Positions 44,020 to 57,828 of a stretch of DNA of 64,000 bases are shown one piece after another. The notes below the pieces were generated by a model. It was not told the DNA's origin. It searched no databases and saw nothing but the letters and a program-made list of their open reading frames with translations. Source of the stretch: Calendula officinalis (lineage: Eukaryota > Streptophyta > Magnoliopsida > Asterales > Asteraceae); the NCBI GenBank assembly GCA_963853835.1, contig OY970828.1, forward strand, positions 1,727,501 through 1,791,500. The letters run 5' to 3'. The position numbers and the translations under genes are program-made. Within the stretch, counting starts at the first letter, position 1. Each line of letters begins with the position of its first letter.

Positions 44020-47000
44020 ATGGAGGGAGCCATTATATTCATTTTCTTTTATTTATTTTCGTTTCACAAAATCCATGCTGCTGAACTCACCACCATTTCA
44101 GGTTCACAGCCCTTGACAGATGGAGACACGTTGGTCTCCGAGACCGGAACCTTCGAGCTCGGATTTTTCAGGCCAGATGGCTCGGAGAACAAGTATCTTG
44201 GTATTCGGTACAAGAAAATATCCGTTAAAACGGTGGTTTGGGTTGCTAATAGAGACCGCCCGCTTGCCGGTGTATCACAACTTATGTTAACGGTTTCTGA
44301 TCTCGGAAACCTCGTACTCTACAATGATACCCGCATGATTTGGTCGTCCAACACGACGATGATATCAAGAAACGCAACTGCAAAGCTTCACGACACCGGG
44401 AATCTAGTCTTGGTTGACCGACACGAGAAGGTGATCTGGCAGAGTTTTGATTATCCAACTGACACACTCCTGCCAGGAATGAAGTTAGGGAGAGATTACT
44501 CAAGGGGTATCGAATGGCATCTATCATCATGGAAAAGTAGTCAAGATCCCGCCCGAGGTGAATTCACGTGGGGACCGGTTGCACGTGGTTACCCCGAAAG
44601 CAAACTAAAAGAAGGCTCGACTGTGAAATTTCGGGGTGGAGCATGGCGTAATCAACGTTTCACCGGGGTTTCCGTATTTAGTAAGAACCTAACGTTTTGG
44701 TACGATGTTGTTATTAACAAAACCGAGGTGTCTTTCGGTTATAATCAAGAAGATAGTCCTGTTCTATCAAGGGTCACCTTAAACTCCTCGGGTGATCTAG
44801 TAAGTTCGGCATGGGTAGAAGACGGTGGTTCAACGTGGAAGGTTGTTGTGTCGTTTCCGAGAGACGTATGCGATAGATACAACATTTGTAGTGCTTATGC
44901 TAGTTGCAACCTTAATATGATCCAACAATCTTGTGATTGTCTCGATGACAAAAAATTCGTGCCAAGAAACGAAAAGGGGTGGGAAACGGCTGATTGGTCG
45001 GGTGGTTGTGTTAGGCGGACACCGTTGGCCGATTGCAAAAACGGATCCGACGGGTTTATCAAGTACACTAATATAAAATTGCCGGACACCGAGAACACCG
45101 GGTATAACATGACAATGAATTTTAAAGAATGTGAGGCAAAATGCTTAGAGAATTGTAGTTGTATGGCTTATGCAATCCCAGATGCAAGCTTTGAAGGAAG
45201 GGGTTGCTTGCTTTGGTTTAATGATCTCATAGATCTCAGAGTACTTCCAGAAGGCCAAGGAGGTAGAGATATTTTTGTAAGAATGGCTTCCTCTGAATTA
45301 GGTAAAAATTCATTAAAAAAATCGTTTGTAGTATTGTGGATTACATGTTTGCAAATTTAAAGTTGTTGCTATGCTAATATCATACAGTTTCACAATCAAG
45401 TCTCGAGAACAAGGGCGACGGAGCGAACATAAGAATCATATTGATTGTAATCTTTTTGGGACTTCTTCTCATAGGCATCGGTATTATATCGGTTTGGTTT
45501 GTACGGAGAAAAAAGAATCATACCGATCTAATGGTCGAAGGTAAGCACTTGCGTGATTTCGATACTAATGTCTCGAAGCACCACGAAGAAGGCATGGAGC
45601 TACCGTTATTTAGCTTCGCGACAATAGAAACCGCCACTGCAAGCTTTTCTCCGGATAGTAAGATTGGAGAGGGTGGATTTGGACCGGTTTATAAGGTAAT
45701 ACTAATTTTTAATTTGCATGTAATTAAGCATGCCACTTAATTATACTTAAAGATATAAATGGAAGTTACCTAGTTTATAAATCAGAGGGCCCCGAGAGTT
45801 TTTTCAGGGCCCTAGGTGAATATTAATTTTGGGCCCCTATCATAAATGTAAAACTAAATACTTCCTCCGATTCAAAATAAGTGCTACACTTTTACTTTCA
45901 CGATTTTTGATGCAAAATATTGTAATAGAGATTATGATAGATTAAAAGGATAATTAGTCAAGAAGGGCCCACTATAATCTTTGTATTTATTGAAGAAAGA
46001 GAAGGAAAAGAATAATTAATGATGTTTAATAAAGTTAAGTAAGGATAAAATGATAATTTTATATAAAAAAACTTACCAAATAAGGAAAGTGTAGCACTTA
46101 TTTTGAATCACTCATATAAGAAAAGTGTATCACTTATTTTGAATTGGAGGAAGTATCAACTTATTTTTCCGATCGCCTTCACATTTGCATAAAAAGTTGA
46201 ACATAAAAAGTTGATAAACTTTGACTTACTTAAAAAATAATGAAGGATTTGAAAATTATAGGCCCCCAATTTAATATTTTGCAATAGGCCCGAGACTACA
46301 ATTTAGGCCCTTAGGGCCGACACTGTTTTTAATTTGTAATTTGTATAGTTTTTCACATTGCAAATTGTAATATTCAGGGTCGGCTAGAAGAAGGGCAAGA
46401 GATCGCGGTTAAGCGTTTATCCAAATACTCAAGCCAAGGAGTCGATGAGTTCAAGAACGAAGTCATTTGCATTTCAAAACTTCAGCACCGGAATCTTGTG
46501 AAGCTCCTCGGTTGTTGCATACAAGGAGACGAGAAGTTGTTGATCTATGAGTACATGCCAAATAGAAGCTTAGATTCATTTGTTTTTGGTAGGAATTACA
46601 TATAAAACTACATAATTTCAAGTATTTGTTCTAAATCAACATATGTTACATTCAGATAAAACAAAAAGCGCGCTTCTTGATTGGACAAAGCGCTTCAACA
46701 TAATCAACGGAACTGCACGAGGACTTGTTTATCTGCATCAAGATTCGCGATTAAGAATCATTCATAGAGACCTAAAAGCTAGCAACATCCTACTAGATCA
46801 GGACATGAACCCTAAGATATCCGACTTCGGCATAGCTAGAAGTTTTGGAGGAAACGAAACCCAAGCAAACACGGAAAGAGTTGTTGGCACATAGTAAGCC
46901 ATGGCAACTAACTTGTCATTATTTTTATCTTTAATTCATTAGTCTTTTCTTATTAGTATAATCATGATCAATGCAGCGGTTACATGTCCCCAGAGTACGC

Positions 47001-47554
47001 CTTAGATGGTATTTTCTCGATAAAGTCAGATGTATTTAGCTTTGGCGTTTTGGTGCTTGAGATCGTGAGTGGCAAGAGAAATAGGGGTTTCATCCAACCC
47101 GAGAACGACAATAATCTCATCAGACATGTAAGTTCACTAGTCATGATATAAACTACTTGTTTAATCACTCGTAGAGATTGACAAATTATAATCATAATCT
47201 GAACATAAGTATTGATTAACTAATAATCTAAATTTGCACTATATTTAGACATGGACTCTATACAATGAAGGCAGGTCAATGGAACTACTAGATTCAAGTT
47301 TAGCCGAATCATGCAATCCACCCGAAGTTTTACGATCAATCCAACTCGGGTTATTATGTGTTCAACAAAACGCGATTGACAGGCCAAATATGCCATCGGT
47401 GATTATGATGTTGGGCGGTGAAAGGCCGTTGCCGCCACCAAAGCAGCCGGCATTCTTCATGGAAAGGGACTTACTTGTTGCCGACTTTTCTTCAAGCACT
47501 TATGCAGGTGGTTCAGTCAACGGTATAACGGTTACGGATGTAGTTGGTCGGTAG
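44020..47554 (+). CDS. SRK-3: mosaic G-type lectin S-receptor-like kinase
   Basis: Six exons: 44020-45301, 45388-45695, 46378-46588, 46656-46893, 46977-47127 and 47249-47554, 831 codons plus stop, with the same domain order and intact kinase motifs as SRK-2. An in-frame ATG at 44011 could add three residues. The first part of exon 1 follows SRK-4 (PLTDGDTLV, VDRHEKVIWQSF, EWHLSSW, EFTWGPV). The later part follows SRK-2 (NKTEVSF, CDCLDD). The 5' part of exon 2 follows SRK-4 again (LMVEGKHLRDF). From intron 2, with its MITE, it follows SRK-2. Private changes (EGSTVKF, GVSVF) lie at the switch point. In this gene the old splice donor GGTAAG is translated within VEGKHL. Confidence 0.92.
45859..46155. 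mobile_element. Stowaway-type MITE in SRK-3 intron 2
   Basis: Same element and position as in SRK-2, inherited by duplication. Confidence 0.8.
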
Positions 47555-49072
47555 AAATTTTAGGCCCACGTTAAATTATTGTAATTAATTTGCATGTGAC
47601 CGTCACACTCGGGGTAACCATGGTCATAGGGCATGGAATTATTGTACATATGTGTGGTTTGTTTAAAAGCTAATTAATATTTTGTCAAAAGGACGTGGTC
47701 CCAAATTTATGGCAAGGCATACCGTGATCATATGGCGTTGAAATAATATTATAAATTTCACATGTTCAATTATTATTTTTTTTCTATGTAAACATTGCAA
47801 GATGATTAGAGAAAGATTCATATATAAAAATGATAATATATAGTTAGTGTGGTAATTACCGAAGCTTCTGATGAACTACTGAAGTTTAACAATCTAGTTC
47901 ACCTTAGCAAGTTTAGATGAGTCTTTTTACACTTGATTTTTAATTATTTATTATACGAAAAAAATTGTCTTTCAAGCATATACTTCTTGTCCTACTCATA
48001 TATGTACGTATGAATGTATAATCTCTTAGATTATAGTGGTTTCTCCCAAGAAATGAAATTTTTGTCTTTGAAGCCTATACTTGTCTTTTGGTATATGTAA
48101 AGATGCATAGCGCGAATTTTTTTAATAATGCTCCCATGAAAAAATGGACTATAAAATTTCCTCGGAATTTATTTATTATACAAACAGAGAGAAAAAATGG
48201 ATTACAAAAGAAGGCGAGAAAAGTCGATCTCAGTGACCTAAAAAGGGAGTTTTTGATTCATGTAGATTCAAGCTCAAATTGCTCGAAAGTACTCGATTCA
48301 TTGGAAACCATGATAAATTAAGTAAAATTTGATCTACTCTCAATTTGAGATCTTGACAAAGTTCAATTAATAACAAAAAAAAATACTTTTAAGAAAAAAG
48401 TTGATTAAAAAAAGAATTAATGTAGTATAAAAACACACATGTATAAATTACGCTATTATTAATGTAATATTATGAAGGTTAAAAATCTGATGAGAGTTTT
48501 GGATTTTAAAATTGAACTTTGAGTTTTCTTTATTAAAAAAGAGAAAGATTTATAAGTGAACATCCCACATGAGCCCACATCGGTGAATGGATGAATGCCC
48601 TACATAAAAATAACCAAACCTGTAAGTTTTTCATCTTCAAATTAACTACTATACTAATGGGCTAATAAATACATACCATAAAATACTAATGGGCTAAAAC
48701 CGGGCCAAGCAATTACAAACAACAACATGGATATAGATGATACTTTGAGATCCTTAATTTGTTCGCATAATATGTTGGGCTTGTTTCATAGACTATATGT
48801 TTATCAAAGAAATCCGGTTGTATCCTTCTTGGTCAGTAATATGGGAAAAAATCGTGATCTGGAATCGGTTTTCAACATCGGCTCGGATACGAATCTACTT
48901 GAGCGGGGTTGGTTTAAGAGAAATGATATTTGTTCATACTTTTTCTTTCTACCTATAAGCTTACTCACTTCTAAACTTAATATGTGCCATCTACTAATTC
49001 TTTTTATTTATATCATCTTTTGATTTTGACACTTGTCATAATCAAAATGAGTAGGTTTATGATAGGAGGAAA
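47555..49072. other. SRK-3 3' flank, near copy of 32576-34094
   Basis: Offset 14,978 from the SRK-2 flank, with few substitutions. No gene recognised. Confidence 0.6.
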
Positions 49073-49958
49073 TGTAACGACCCGAAATTTGTAAATAAAT
49101 AAATTGTATAAAAATATGATAAATAAGGATAAATCGTTTAAAGAACGTAGGAATTGGTTTCGTGTCGTTTGGAGACCGTACGAGAAAGTTATGGGCGAAA
49201 CCGGGTTGAGACCTAGACCGAAAAGTGCAGCCCTGCCGTACGAGGGAAGTTCACGGCGTGAACTTTAGTTCACGATCGTGAACTCCCTCCAGGGATTGTT
49301 GTATCTGGCGATTGGAGATCACGACTACTTACCGATCGCGAAGTTCGCGTGCAAGGGAAAGTTAGCAACGCGAACTTAGTTCGCGTCGTGAACTTCGGTC
49401 GAGCAGCTTTAAGTCGGGTTTTGGCTCATTTGATGCCATATCAAAACCCTAGTTTCTTCTTTGGCGATTTTCGAGCTTGGGGACTGATTGAGGTCGGATC
49501 CTTCACAAATCTTTGGTAGATTTCACTCCTAGTTGAAGATTAAAGGTATATCTTCACTCTTTGATCTTCGTAGCTTAAGATCTATGTATTTTGATGTATG
49601 GGTTTGAAACCCTAGTTCTTGGAGTTATGGGTTATGGTGATATAAGTGATGTATACATTTAATAGATGGTATATATTATCAAAGGAAACAAGTGTATGAT
49701 TATGATTTGTAAGAATCTTAAGGGTTGGTTAAACCTAGGGTTTGGTAAATCACCATAATTGGGGGAAATGAGTTAGTAAGTGTTATCTAGAAATAGATGG
49801 ACACATTGGTAGTAGTATGTGATGTTGATCATCTTGTGATTATTGTATTAGGCATTTGGTGAGGTCTTGGAAGGGTGACCGAATTGTGAAGCAAGGATAC
49901 TGACGTAAAGAATACGGTTGGAGCATTTTATTGCTAAGGTGAGTACGTGTGGACTATA
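49073..49958 (+). repeat. Partial gypsy LTR, plus orientation (copy B)
   Basis: Second copy of 34095-34980, with the same dyad motifs and the same truncation. Confidence 0.7.
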
Positions 49959-50614
49959 CTGTTGTAACACCTCAATTTTTAATACAAAACATTTGCCCAA
50001 AATAATTCATTTTCTTAAATAGAAGACCAGTTCCAAAACACGGGCACCATCACTAATATCTCTCTTCCGGTTCTACTCATTATTGTCCCCTTAACAATTG
50101 TCCCCGTTTTTCCACACTTTCATTTTCTCCCCCAATTATCCGAGAGTCGTACATTCACATATGGTCACATCGACCTTTACCGATTCTTGACCAACGTTTG
50201 GTCACTCACACCATCACTTAGTTTTCTTTCAACCATCTTTGCACCACATAAATCAATTTCATAACTCTTATTCTCAATTACCAGAATTAGTTCTCCTATC
50301 GCAACATATTCCACTATTTCATACAAGTTTACCATACTTTGGTTATCAACTGATAATTTGCTCACTAGGAGTTTCTCTTTCCTCCTATTCTATAAATCGT
50401 AGGCATCCCTTACACTTACATGACCTAAATGCAACCCGCATTTCGAACCAGGTCCTCATTTACCAGTCATAACAGTAATACATCATTAACCACATGGTTC
50501 TACATTCGCTATACTCGTTCAAGAGCACCTATATACATGAGTATACATATTTATCCTGCTAGTTCCATCTAAGCATCTCTACCGTGCACACATATGTCGT
50601 CCATTCATCTCAAT

Positions 50615-50828
50615 CGTGCACATATACAAACATATGCATATGCCACACCAATATCATCTAAACATCATCGTCATGCACATATACAAACATATGTATATGT
50701 CACACCAATAACATATAAGCATCATCATCATGCACATATACAAACATATGTATATGTCACACCAATAACATATAAACATCATCATCATGCACATATACAA
50801 ACATATGCATATGTCACGCCAATGTCAT
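50615..50828. repeat. 57 bp tandem repeat (copy B)
   Basis: Same four-unit array as at 35637-35850, with the same unit number. Confidence 0.8.
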
Positions 50829-52204
50829 TTGACATCCATCTTTCCGCATCGTGTAACCTTGCTACTATCTTACCCATTCGATCATCAAATCATTCATCAT
50901 GCATTCTAGCATCTCTCCCACAAAATCGCATTATCGTTTTCTTTCCTATTTATATGTCTCCCATTGGACATACTACTTAGCACATTTCATAAAATATTAT
51001 CCTTCCATTATTATATGCCCTCCAAGGCCATCACTTAATGCACATGCATTGTACCCCGCGGGTAACTAATAACATTCTCTAATTGTTATTTACCGTTTCA
51101 CTTACACATTAACCGCCCTTAACCGGTTCATTTCCTTAACAATTTCCGAGTCTTTTGACACCGCCGGAGTAGTTACCACTACATTCCATTAGACATAATT
51201 CACCGGCCAATTCAATCATCCTTGAGTCAAACATTCGACTCCGGCCCACACTTGCAACCCATGACGTAGCAACCAATGGCCCAAGACTCGATGTTCTACC
51301 TTTTCACATCGTGGGACTTAGGAATATTCTTTTCCCAATCGTAGTCTTACACTACACTATGTCACATATTTTCATACCATTATCATGACATTTTACCAAT
51401 AATCGTCCTTTTTACCCTTAATGTTGAATCCATCAACCCCGTCACAAGACTTGCTATGGCTATGTGCCAACCTTTACTTAACCGTTTTCAACGATCAAAA
51501 TTCGTCATTCTCGACACTTATTCTTTTCCACATATTTTCCATCTATAAATTCCAAGGTGTCACTATACCTTAGTCATTCTTTCCTTTACTATTCACGTAA
51601 AATAATATTACATTACTCATCCGGGTTCACGCCGAATATCGAAGTTCCGTTTCCCAGGTTTCTATTTCTATAATTCTCATCCAACTAAAAATTCATACCA
51701 AGACTTAATACTTCACTATACTATCATTCGCTTGATAACGATATTCACCGACCTCGCGGTCCGACCTTTTATACTACTTATTAACATCGACCCTTGTTTC
51801 CTTACCACATACGACACTGCGGTCCATAATTCTTCTAAAAATATAAATTTCCACACACATAATTAACCAGGAAGATTATTCCCAAATATATATTCACATC
51901 ATACAACTTATCTCAAATTTCTATGATCACTAATTCACGCGGCAATCCAACCGTTAGGCTATGATCACAATATCTTGGCTTGGTGCATACCCAACCAATC
52001 CATACCGATAACCACGTCAAGTTTCCTTTATTCCCACGGGTAATAAATTGCCTTTAAACTTTTCCCCATTTATTTCCAACTGCTAACTTCTAATAACACG
52101 TTCTACCATTGAGGTTTTCCCATTTACCTTCGTTTTCACATTTTTCATCTAACCATTCGATCGACACAATCTATCTTTCTACCAAACTCATGAGACACAA
52201 ACAA

Positions 52205-53539
52205 TTAAGTAGGACTCGATTCCATGATATATATAAGTTGACAAGAAGTTACGGATAAAATACCTGACACCCCATCGTGCGCCTCATTTGCCTCCTCTCG
52301 GGTGAGTTGGAAGGATCGTCCCTTCACCTTCGCCGGTTCCACCTTCTTTTGCAACGTGGACACAAGTGATTCGGTTTTCTTCTTCGGGCACACGTGACTA
52401 TAATGCCCTTTTTCATGGCACGAGTAACACTCGACCTCGGCCGCCGGTTTGGATCTACAATCCCGGGCCAAATGCCCCGTCTTGCGACAATCATGGCAAA
52501 TCTTCGGTTCCCCTCGGCATTCGCCGGTATGATTCTTCTCACACCTCTTGCACGAGGCTACACTTCCTTTCCTAGAGAAGTTCGACGTGAACTTCCCCTT
52601 CTTGAAACTACTCGAGCCACTCTCGGCTTTCTTCTTCTCGCCCACATAGGCCCTCTCGGCAATCCTTACCTCGTTCACCTCTTCCACACCTCGGGCGGCA
52701 CTAATGGCCTCATCTAGCGTGACCGCCCTCTTCACCTCCAATTGATAATCCCAAGGTAGCCCACTAGCATACCTAACCACTCTCGACCTCTCCTCGGAGT
52801 AGGTCCTAGAAACAAACGGGAGTAATCCCGTGAATTCCCTCGAGTACTCCTCGACCGTCATATCGCCCTTCTTTAGGGTCACAAACTTCTCATGCATCTT
52901 CTCCAAATCCCTTTCGGGGCAAAACTTCTTTCTCAATCTCATGGTAAACTCCTCCCACGACATTCTCTCTATCACCTCCTTTCCGAGGGTCTCATAGACT
53001 ATGTCCCACCAAACCATAGCATCCTCTTTTAGCAATTGTGAGGCGTACGTCACCATATCGGCTTTCTTGCACTTGCTACTTCCGATGACCCGCTCGGTCT
53101 CTCGGATCCACCTCATAGTCACCTTCGGGTCCGAACTACCCGTATATACATTTGGCTTACAAGCCATGAAAGTCTTAAAAGAACAACCATCTTTTCCATC
53201 GGGTCGTGCCCTAGCATCACTACAACCACCCGTGGAGGATTTCTCCACTCGGGTGCCCCCACCACCGGTTCTCTCATCCGATTTAGCCTCGGATTCGCGA
53301 TCTCCTCCCGACCTCTCACGGTTTCCAATAATGCGGTGCACCTCATCGGCCACCGTCCCTTTGATTTGACCAATAAAAGTTTGGAGATCCGTCATGGTTA
53401 CTGGAGTCTTATTAGCTCCAACCTCCGACTCATCCACTCGATGCATCGATGGTTGACTTTCTTGTTCAACCCTCTCGACATGATGCATCTCTTCCTCCCG
53501 GTTTTCCGGGGCTTTCCCACTTCGACGAGTGTTCACCAT
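52205..53539 (-). CDS. Ty3/gypsy gag (copy B)
   Basis: 444 codons, same truncation and cysteine motifs as copy A. I see two residue differences: Gly for Arg in YETLGKEV and Val for Ala in EVNEVRIAE. Confidence 0.88.
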   Translation of the reverse strand: MVNTRRSGKAPENREEEMHHVERVEQESQPSMHRVDESEVGANKTPVTMTDLQTFIGQIKGTVADEVHRIIGNRERSGGDRESEAKSDERTGGGGTRVEKSSTGGCSDARARPDGKDGCSFKTFMACKPNVYTGSSDPKVTMRWIRETERVIGSSKCKKADMVTYASQLLKEDAMVWWDIVYETLGKEVIERMSWEEFTMRLRKKFCPERDLEKMHEKFVTLKKGDMTVEEYSREFTGLLPFVSRTYSEERSRVVRYASGLPWDYQLEVKRAVTLDEAISAARGVEEVNEVRIAERAYVGEKKKAESGSSSFKKGKFTSNFSRKGSVASCKRCEKNHTGECRGEPKICHDCRKTGHLARDCRSKPAAEVECYSCHEKGHYSHVCPKKKTESLVSTLQKKVEPAKVKGRSFQLTREEANEAHDGVSGILSVTSCQLIYIMESSPT

Positions 53540-54695
53540 TCCTTTCTTTCAAGACTATACGAAAGACATTAAACATTTAGTACCTCTTGTACAATCCAAT
53601 TGTCGCATAAGACTCAATATCCATAATCACATCAACTTTCATAGGTCCCGTAGGTTCAACCCTAAACTTAACATAAAGTCTCAAGGTCAACCTATCGATC
53701 TCAAGGAATCTTACATTCCTAATGCTACAGTCTAAGACTAGGATGGACATCCAACCTAATTCACTTAAACAGTAGCTCTGATACCAAGTTGTAACACCTC
53801 AATTTTGAATACAAAACATTTGCCCAAAATAATTCATTTTCATAAATAGAAGACCAGTTCCAAAACACGGATTCACAAAAACCTTTGATATGAAAATCAG
53901 AGTATGAGGTTTGGTGTTACAAAATATATCAAAACCAAAGTTAAGCACAAATCCGCTCTAATGATCTTCTACTCTAGGCCCCGCATATCGCAATCCATAC
54001 GCACCTAAATCCTCGATCCAGAACCTGAGTACATAGCAAAACAAACAAGGAGTACGTGAGACACAAAAATATCTCGTGAGCTACATGGGTTTAGACCCCA
54101 ATAATATCAAGTATCACATCGTATATAAATACATATTTATATTTTACCAACACATCCTAGTCACTCTATGGTGACTCTATCGGTCCTGCTTTCCTAGCAT
54201 ACATATCTAGTACATAAACATATATGTACCAGAACACAGTCATATCCAATACATAAACATATAGGTATTGGAACACAAGCGAACCTAAGGCATAAACATA
54301 TATGCAATAGATTCCTACATTGCCTAGTACGTAAACATATGCGTACTAGTAGTACCCGCGTGCTTAGTGTACAAACATATGTACACCCGTCTCAGTGACC
54401 GGGGTCACCCCCGCGACACCACCATCTATCTCTAATCATAACTCTATCAGTTATGCCAGTCAAAGCCTTCGGCTATCACATCAATCATCAGACAAGTTAG
54501 TTAGATATTATCAATAATATATACTAACTCAACACATAATAAGTCTAGACAGACATTAAATAGACCAATCATAAGTAATCAAAATACTTCATATAGCTAT
54601 GTACTCAGTAAAGTCCACACGTACTCACCTTAGCAATAAAATGCTCCAACCGTATTCTTTACGTCAGTATCCTTGCTTCACAATTCGGTCACCCT

Positions 54696-56497
54696 TAGAA
54701 ATTTTAGGCTCACGTTAAATTATTGTATTTAATTTGCATGTGACCGTCACACTCGGGGTAACCATGGTCATAGGGCATGGAATTATTGTACATATATGTG
54801 GTTTGTTTTAAAGCTAATTAATATCTTGTCAAAAGGTGGTCCCAAATTTATGGCAAATCATACCGTGATCATGTGGCGCTGAAATAATCTTATAAATATA
54901 ATATGTTCAATTATTATTTTTTTCTATGTAAACATTACAAGATGATTAAAGAAAGATTCATAAATTAAAATGATAATATAGAGTTAGTGTGGTAACTACC
55001 GAACCTTCTGATCAACTACTGAATTATAACAATCTAGTTCACCTTAGCAAGTTTAGATGAGTCTTTTTACACTTGAATTTTAATTATTTATTATACGAAA
55101 AAGTTGTCTTTCAAGTATATGCTTGTTGTCCTACTCATATATGTACGTATAAATGTATAATCTCCTATAGTGGATTCCCAAGCAGGGGCAGAATTAGAAA
55201 CTTCCACAAGCGGTGGCACCCTTGTGGTGAAAAAAAAATGCGGTGTTGTCATGAAATAAAACAAATTTAACACAAAAAATTATATTGAATCACCCTTTTT
55301 AATTACATACACCAACAAATCTTTAAGAATGAATTTCATAAACTTACGAAATAATTACTAATTTTTATAAACATATTACAAAATCTACAATACACATTTT
55401 ATGTTTTTTTATTTGGTTCAAATGTTCGGGTTGTATTTGAGTGTGGACTATTAACTAATAGTTAGAAGTTTTTTTTAAGATTGATTTGGGATATTGAATA
55501 GGTTTTTAATCCATAATAATTTTGGTTTATAAAATTATATTATATTTTTTAAAATACCTCCTTTGATTTATAAAAAAAATCAATTTAAAGTATTGAAAAA
55601 GGAAAATAAAAGAAAATGATTTGAAATGTTTGGACTAAAGATTTTTTTTTTTTGAAATATATAGGGTAAAAAAAGAAAACCCTTGTAATATAGAGGCTTA
55701 AAAAGGAAAAAAAAATTGATTAAAAAAATAGCAACAACAAGATTCGAACTCATGACCTCTTATATACATGAAATGAGTGATAGCCAGCTGTACTAGTAGA
55801 TGGATGTATCTTAATTCGTCATTTTGGATATATATTAATGTATTCAAAATACTATATCAATAAAATAAGTCCCGAAAATTTACCGTACCGAAATTTTTTC
55901 GAGTAGTAGCACGTGCCACCGTGTGCACCATAACAATTCCGCCCCTGTTCCCAACAAATGAAATTTTTGTCTTTGAAGCATATACTTGTCTTTTGGTATA
56001 TGTAAAGATGCATAGCGCGAATTTTTTTAATAATGCTCCCATGAAAAAATGGACTATAAAATTTCTCGGAATTTATTTATTATACAAACAGAGAGAAAAA
56101 ATGGATTACAAAAGGAGTCGAGAAAAGTCGATCTCAATGACCTAAAAAGGGAGTTCTTGATTCATGTAGATTCAAGCTCAAATTGCTCGAAAGTACTCCA
56201 TTCATTGGAAACCATGATAAATTAAGTAAAATTTGATCTACTCTCAATTTGAGATCTTGAAAAAGTTCAATTAATAACAAAAAAAAAAATTACGTTTAAG
56301 AAAAAAGTTGATTAAAAAAAAAGAATTAATGTAGAAGTATAAAAACACAGATGTATAAATTACGCTATTATTAGTGTAATATTATGAAGGTTAAATATCC
56401 GATGAGAGTTTTGGATTTAAAATCGAACTTTGAGTTTTCTTTATTAAAAAGAGAAACATTTATAAGTGAGCATCCCACATGAGCCCACATCGGTGAA
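54696..56497. repeat. Orphan SRK 3' flank (copy B)
   Basis: Second copy of 39718-41519, again starting at the SRK stop codon and preceded by the gypsy LTR. Confidence 0.75.
55183..55947. mobile_element. Non-autonomous hAT-type element (copy B)
   Basis: Second copy of 40205-40969 with the same ends and 8 bp duplication. Confidence 0.85.
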
Positions 56498-57828
56498 TCT
56501 TTACTATATATAAAGCATTTAGGACCTTTCTATAATTAGAAGAATGAAAATTCAGCCAATTTGTTTCCATTTTCAGAGTTTGCTACCTTTGTTTAAAAAA
56601 ATGAAACACACAAGATTCGAACTCGAAAACTTCCGCTCAAATGAAAGCACACAAACCAACTACGCTGGACTCCTTCTGCGTTTTAAAATCTAAACATGAT
56701 CTAAATAAATACCAAACGATACTCCTCTTCACAATTAAGTGGGCTTTGGCCCACCAAAATAATTCACTCTTTTCTAACCCCATTCACCTATACGGACTGC
56801 CCAACAATCAGTCACGAACGCTTCTCCGCCGGTTAAAATCTCTTCCTCGAACCCACAATTGCAAAGCCATGGAACCGACTCATCGATTCAAGCTGCACCA
56901 TTCATCTTAAAACGCCTCCTCGACTACTTCAAACATGAGTATCCATCTTGACCCTATAAATACATATCGACGATTTCGGATACGTTAAGTGTTTAATTTT
57001 CAGGTATCCTTGTTTAATTATCGTATGAACTATGTTTAGGTTTCTTAATAGCAGTGTTTAATCTTATTAAGAACACATTTTTAAGTAAAATGCAGAGTTG
57101 ATTGTAAAGTCTCTAAACTTATGCATTGTTTAATTTGCGTGGTCTTAAACAGGAAGAAGTAAAGAGCAAAACTTTAAGTAAATAACTTCCAGGTATATCT
57201 TTGTTAATTTTCTCCTTAATTTAAGGTATATCTTTCTGATTTAGTTGATTATATAGTTTCTAACGCCTTTTATTTTGCATAATAGAATGAACTCCAATAA
57301 CATTATCAATGAAAACGATGCTCCACGTGTGATAATAATGTTGTATTTCCATGTGAATCTTGTAGAAAATAATTGAACTTTTGACTGCAGCTTCAATAGT
57401 CAATAATAATAGCCCGTTCCAAAAGAGAGAAAATATATCTATTGGCTGTTGGATTCTATCGAAGTGGTGAATTTTAAAGGAGTAGGCTGCTGCTTGATCA
57501 ATGTTTAAGAGTTTTGTTTTTCTCTCTTTTCCTTTTATGTTGCTTTGGTAATTAGAAAATAAATTAGCAATGACCATGCTTGAAGGATGAATGAAACAAG
57601 TGCAAAATGGTATGATTTTTGGTGTTTTTGTTGTATTTCTTGCAGTAGTATGTTCATGGTTAGTGAAAGTTTTTGCAATTAATTTGTATTTTTGACTCTT
57701 GAATTGTGGTCTGGCATGTCGAAACTCGAAAGCTTAGATTATGGGTGAATGGTCTTCAAAGTTTTCTGTTGAGCCTACACAAAACAGACTTCAATGAAAA
57801 TTTCAAAATTAACATAACCCATGACATT
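56498..57828 (+). mobile_element. Helitron-like 5' end and body (copy B)
   Basis: Second copy of 41520-42850. It starts TCTTTACTATATATAAAG; no 3' terminus is seen. Confidence 0.5.

Larger units (their letters stand above)
49963..54695 (-). mobile_element. Rearranged Ty3/gypsy element (copy B)
   Basis: Second copy of 34985-39717 with identical breakpoints, so the rearrangement predates the duplication. Single-base differences include A35085/T50063, C36533/T51511 and C37104/G52082. Confidence 0.75.
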
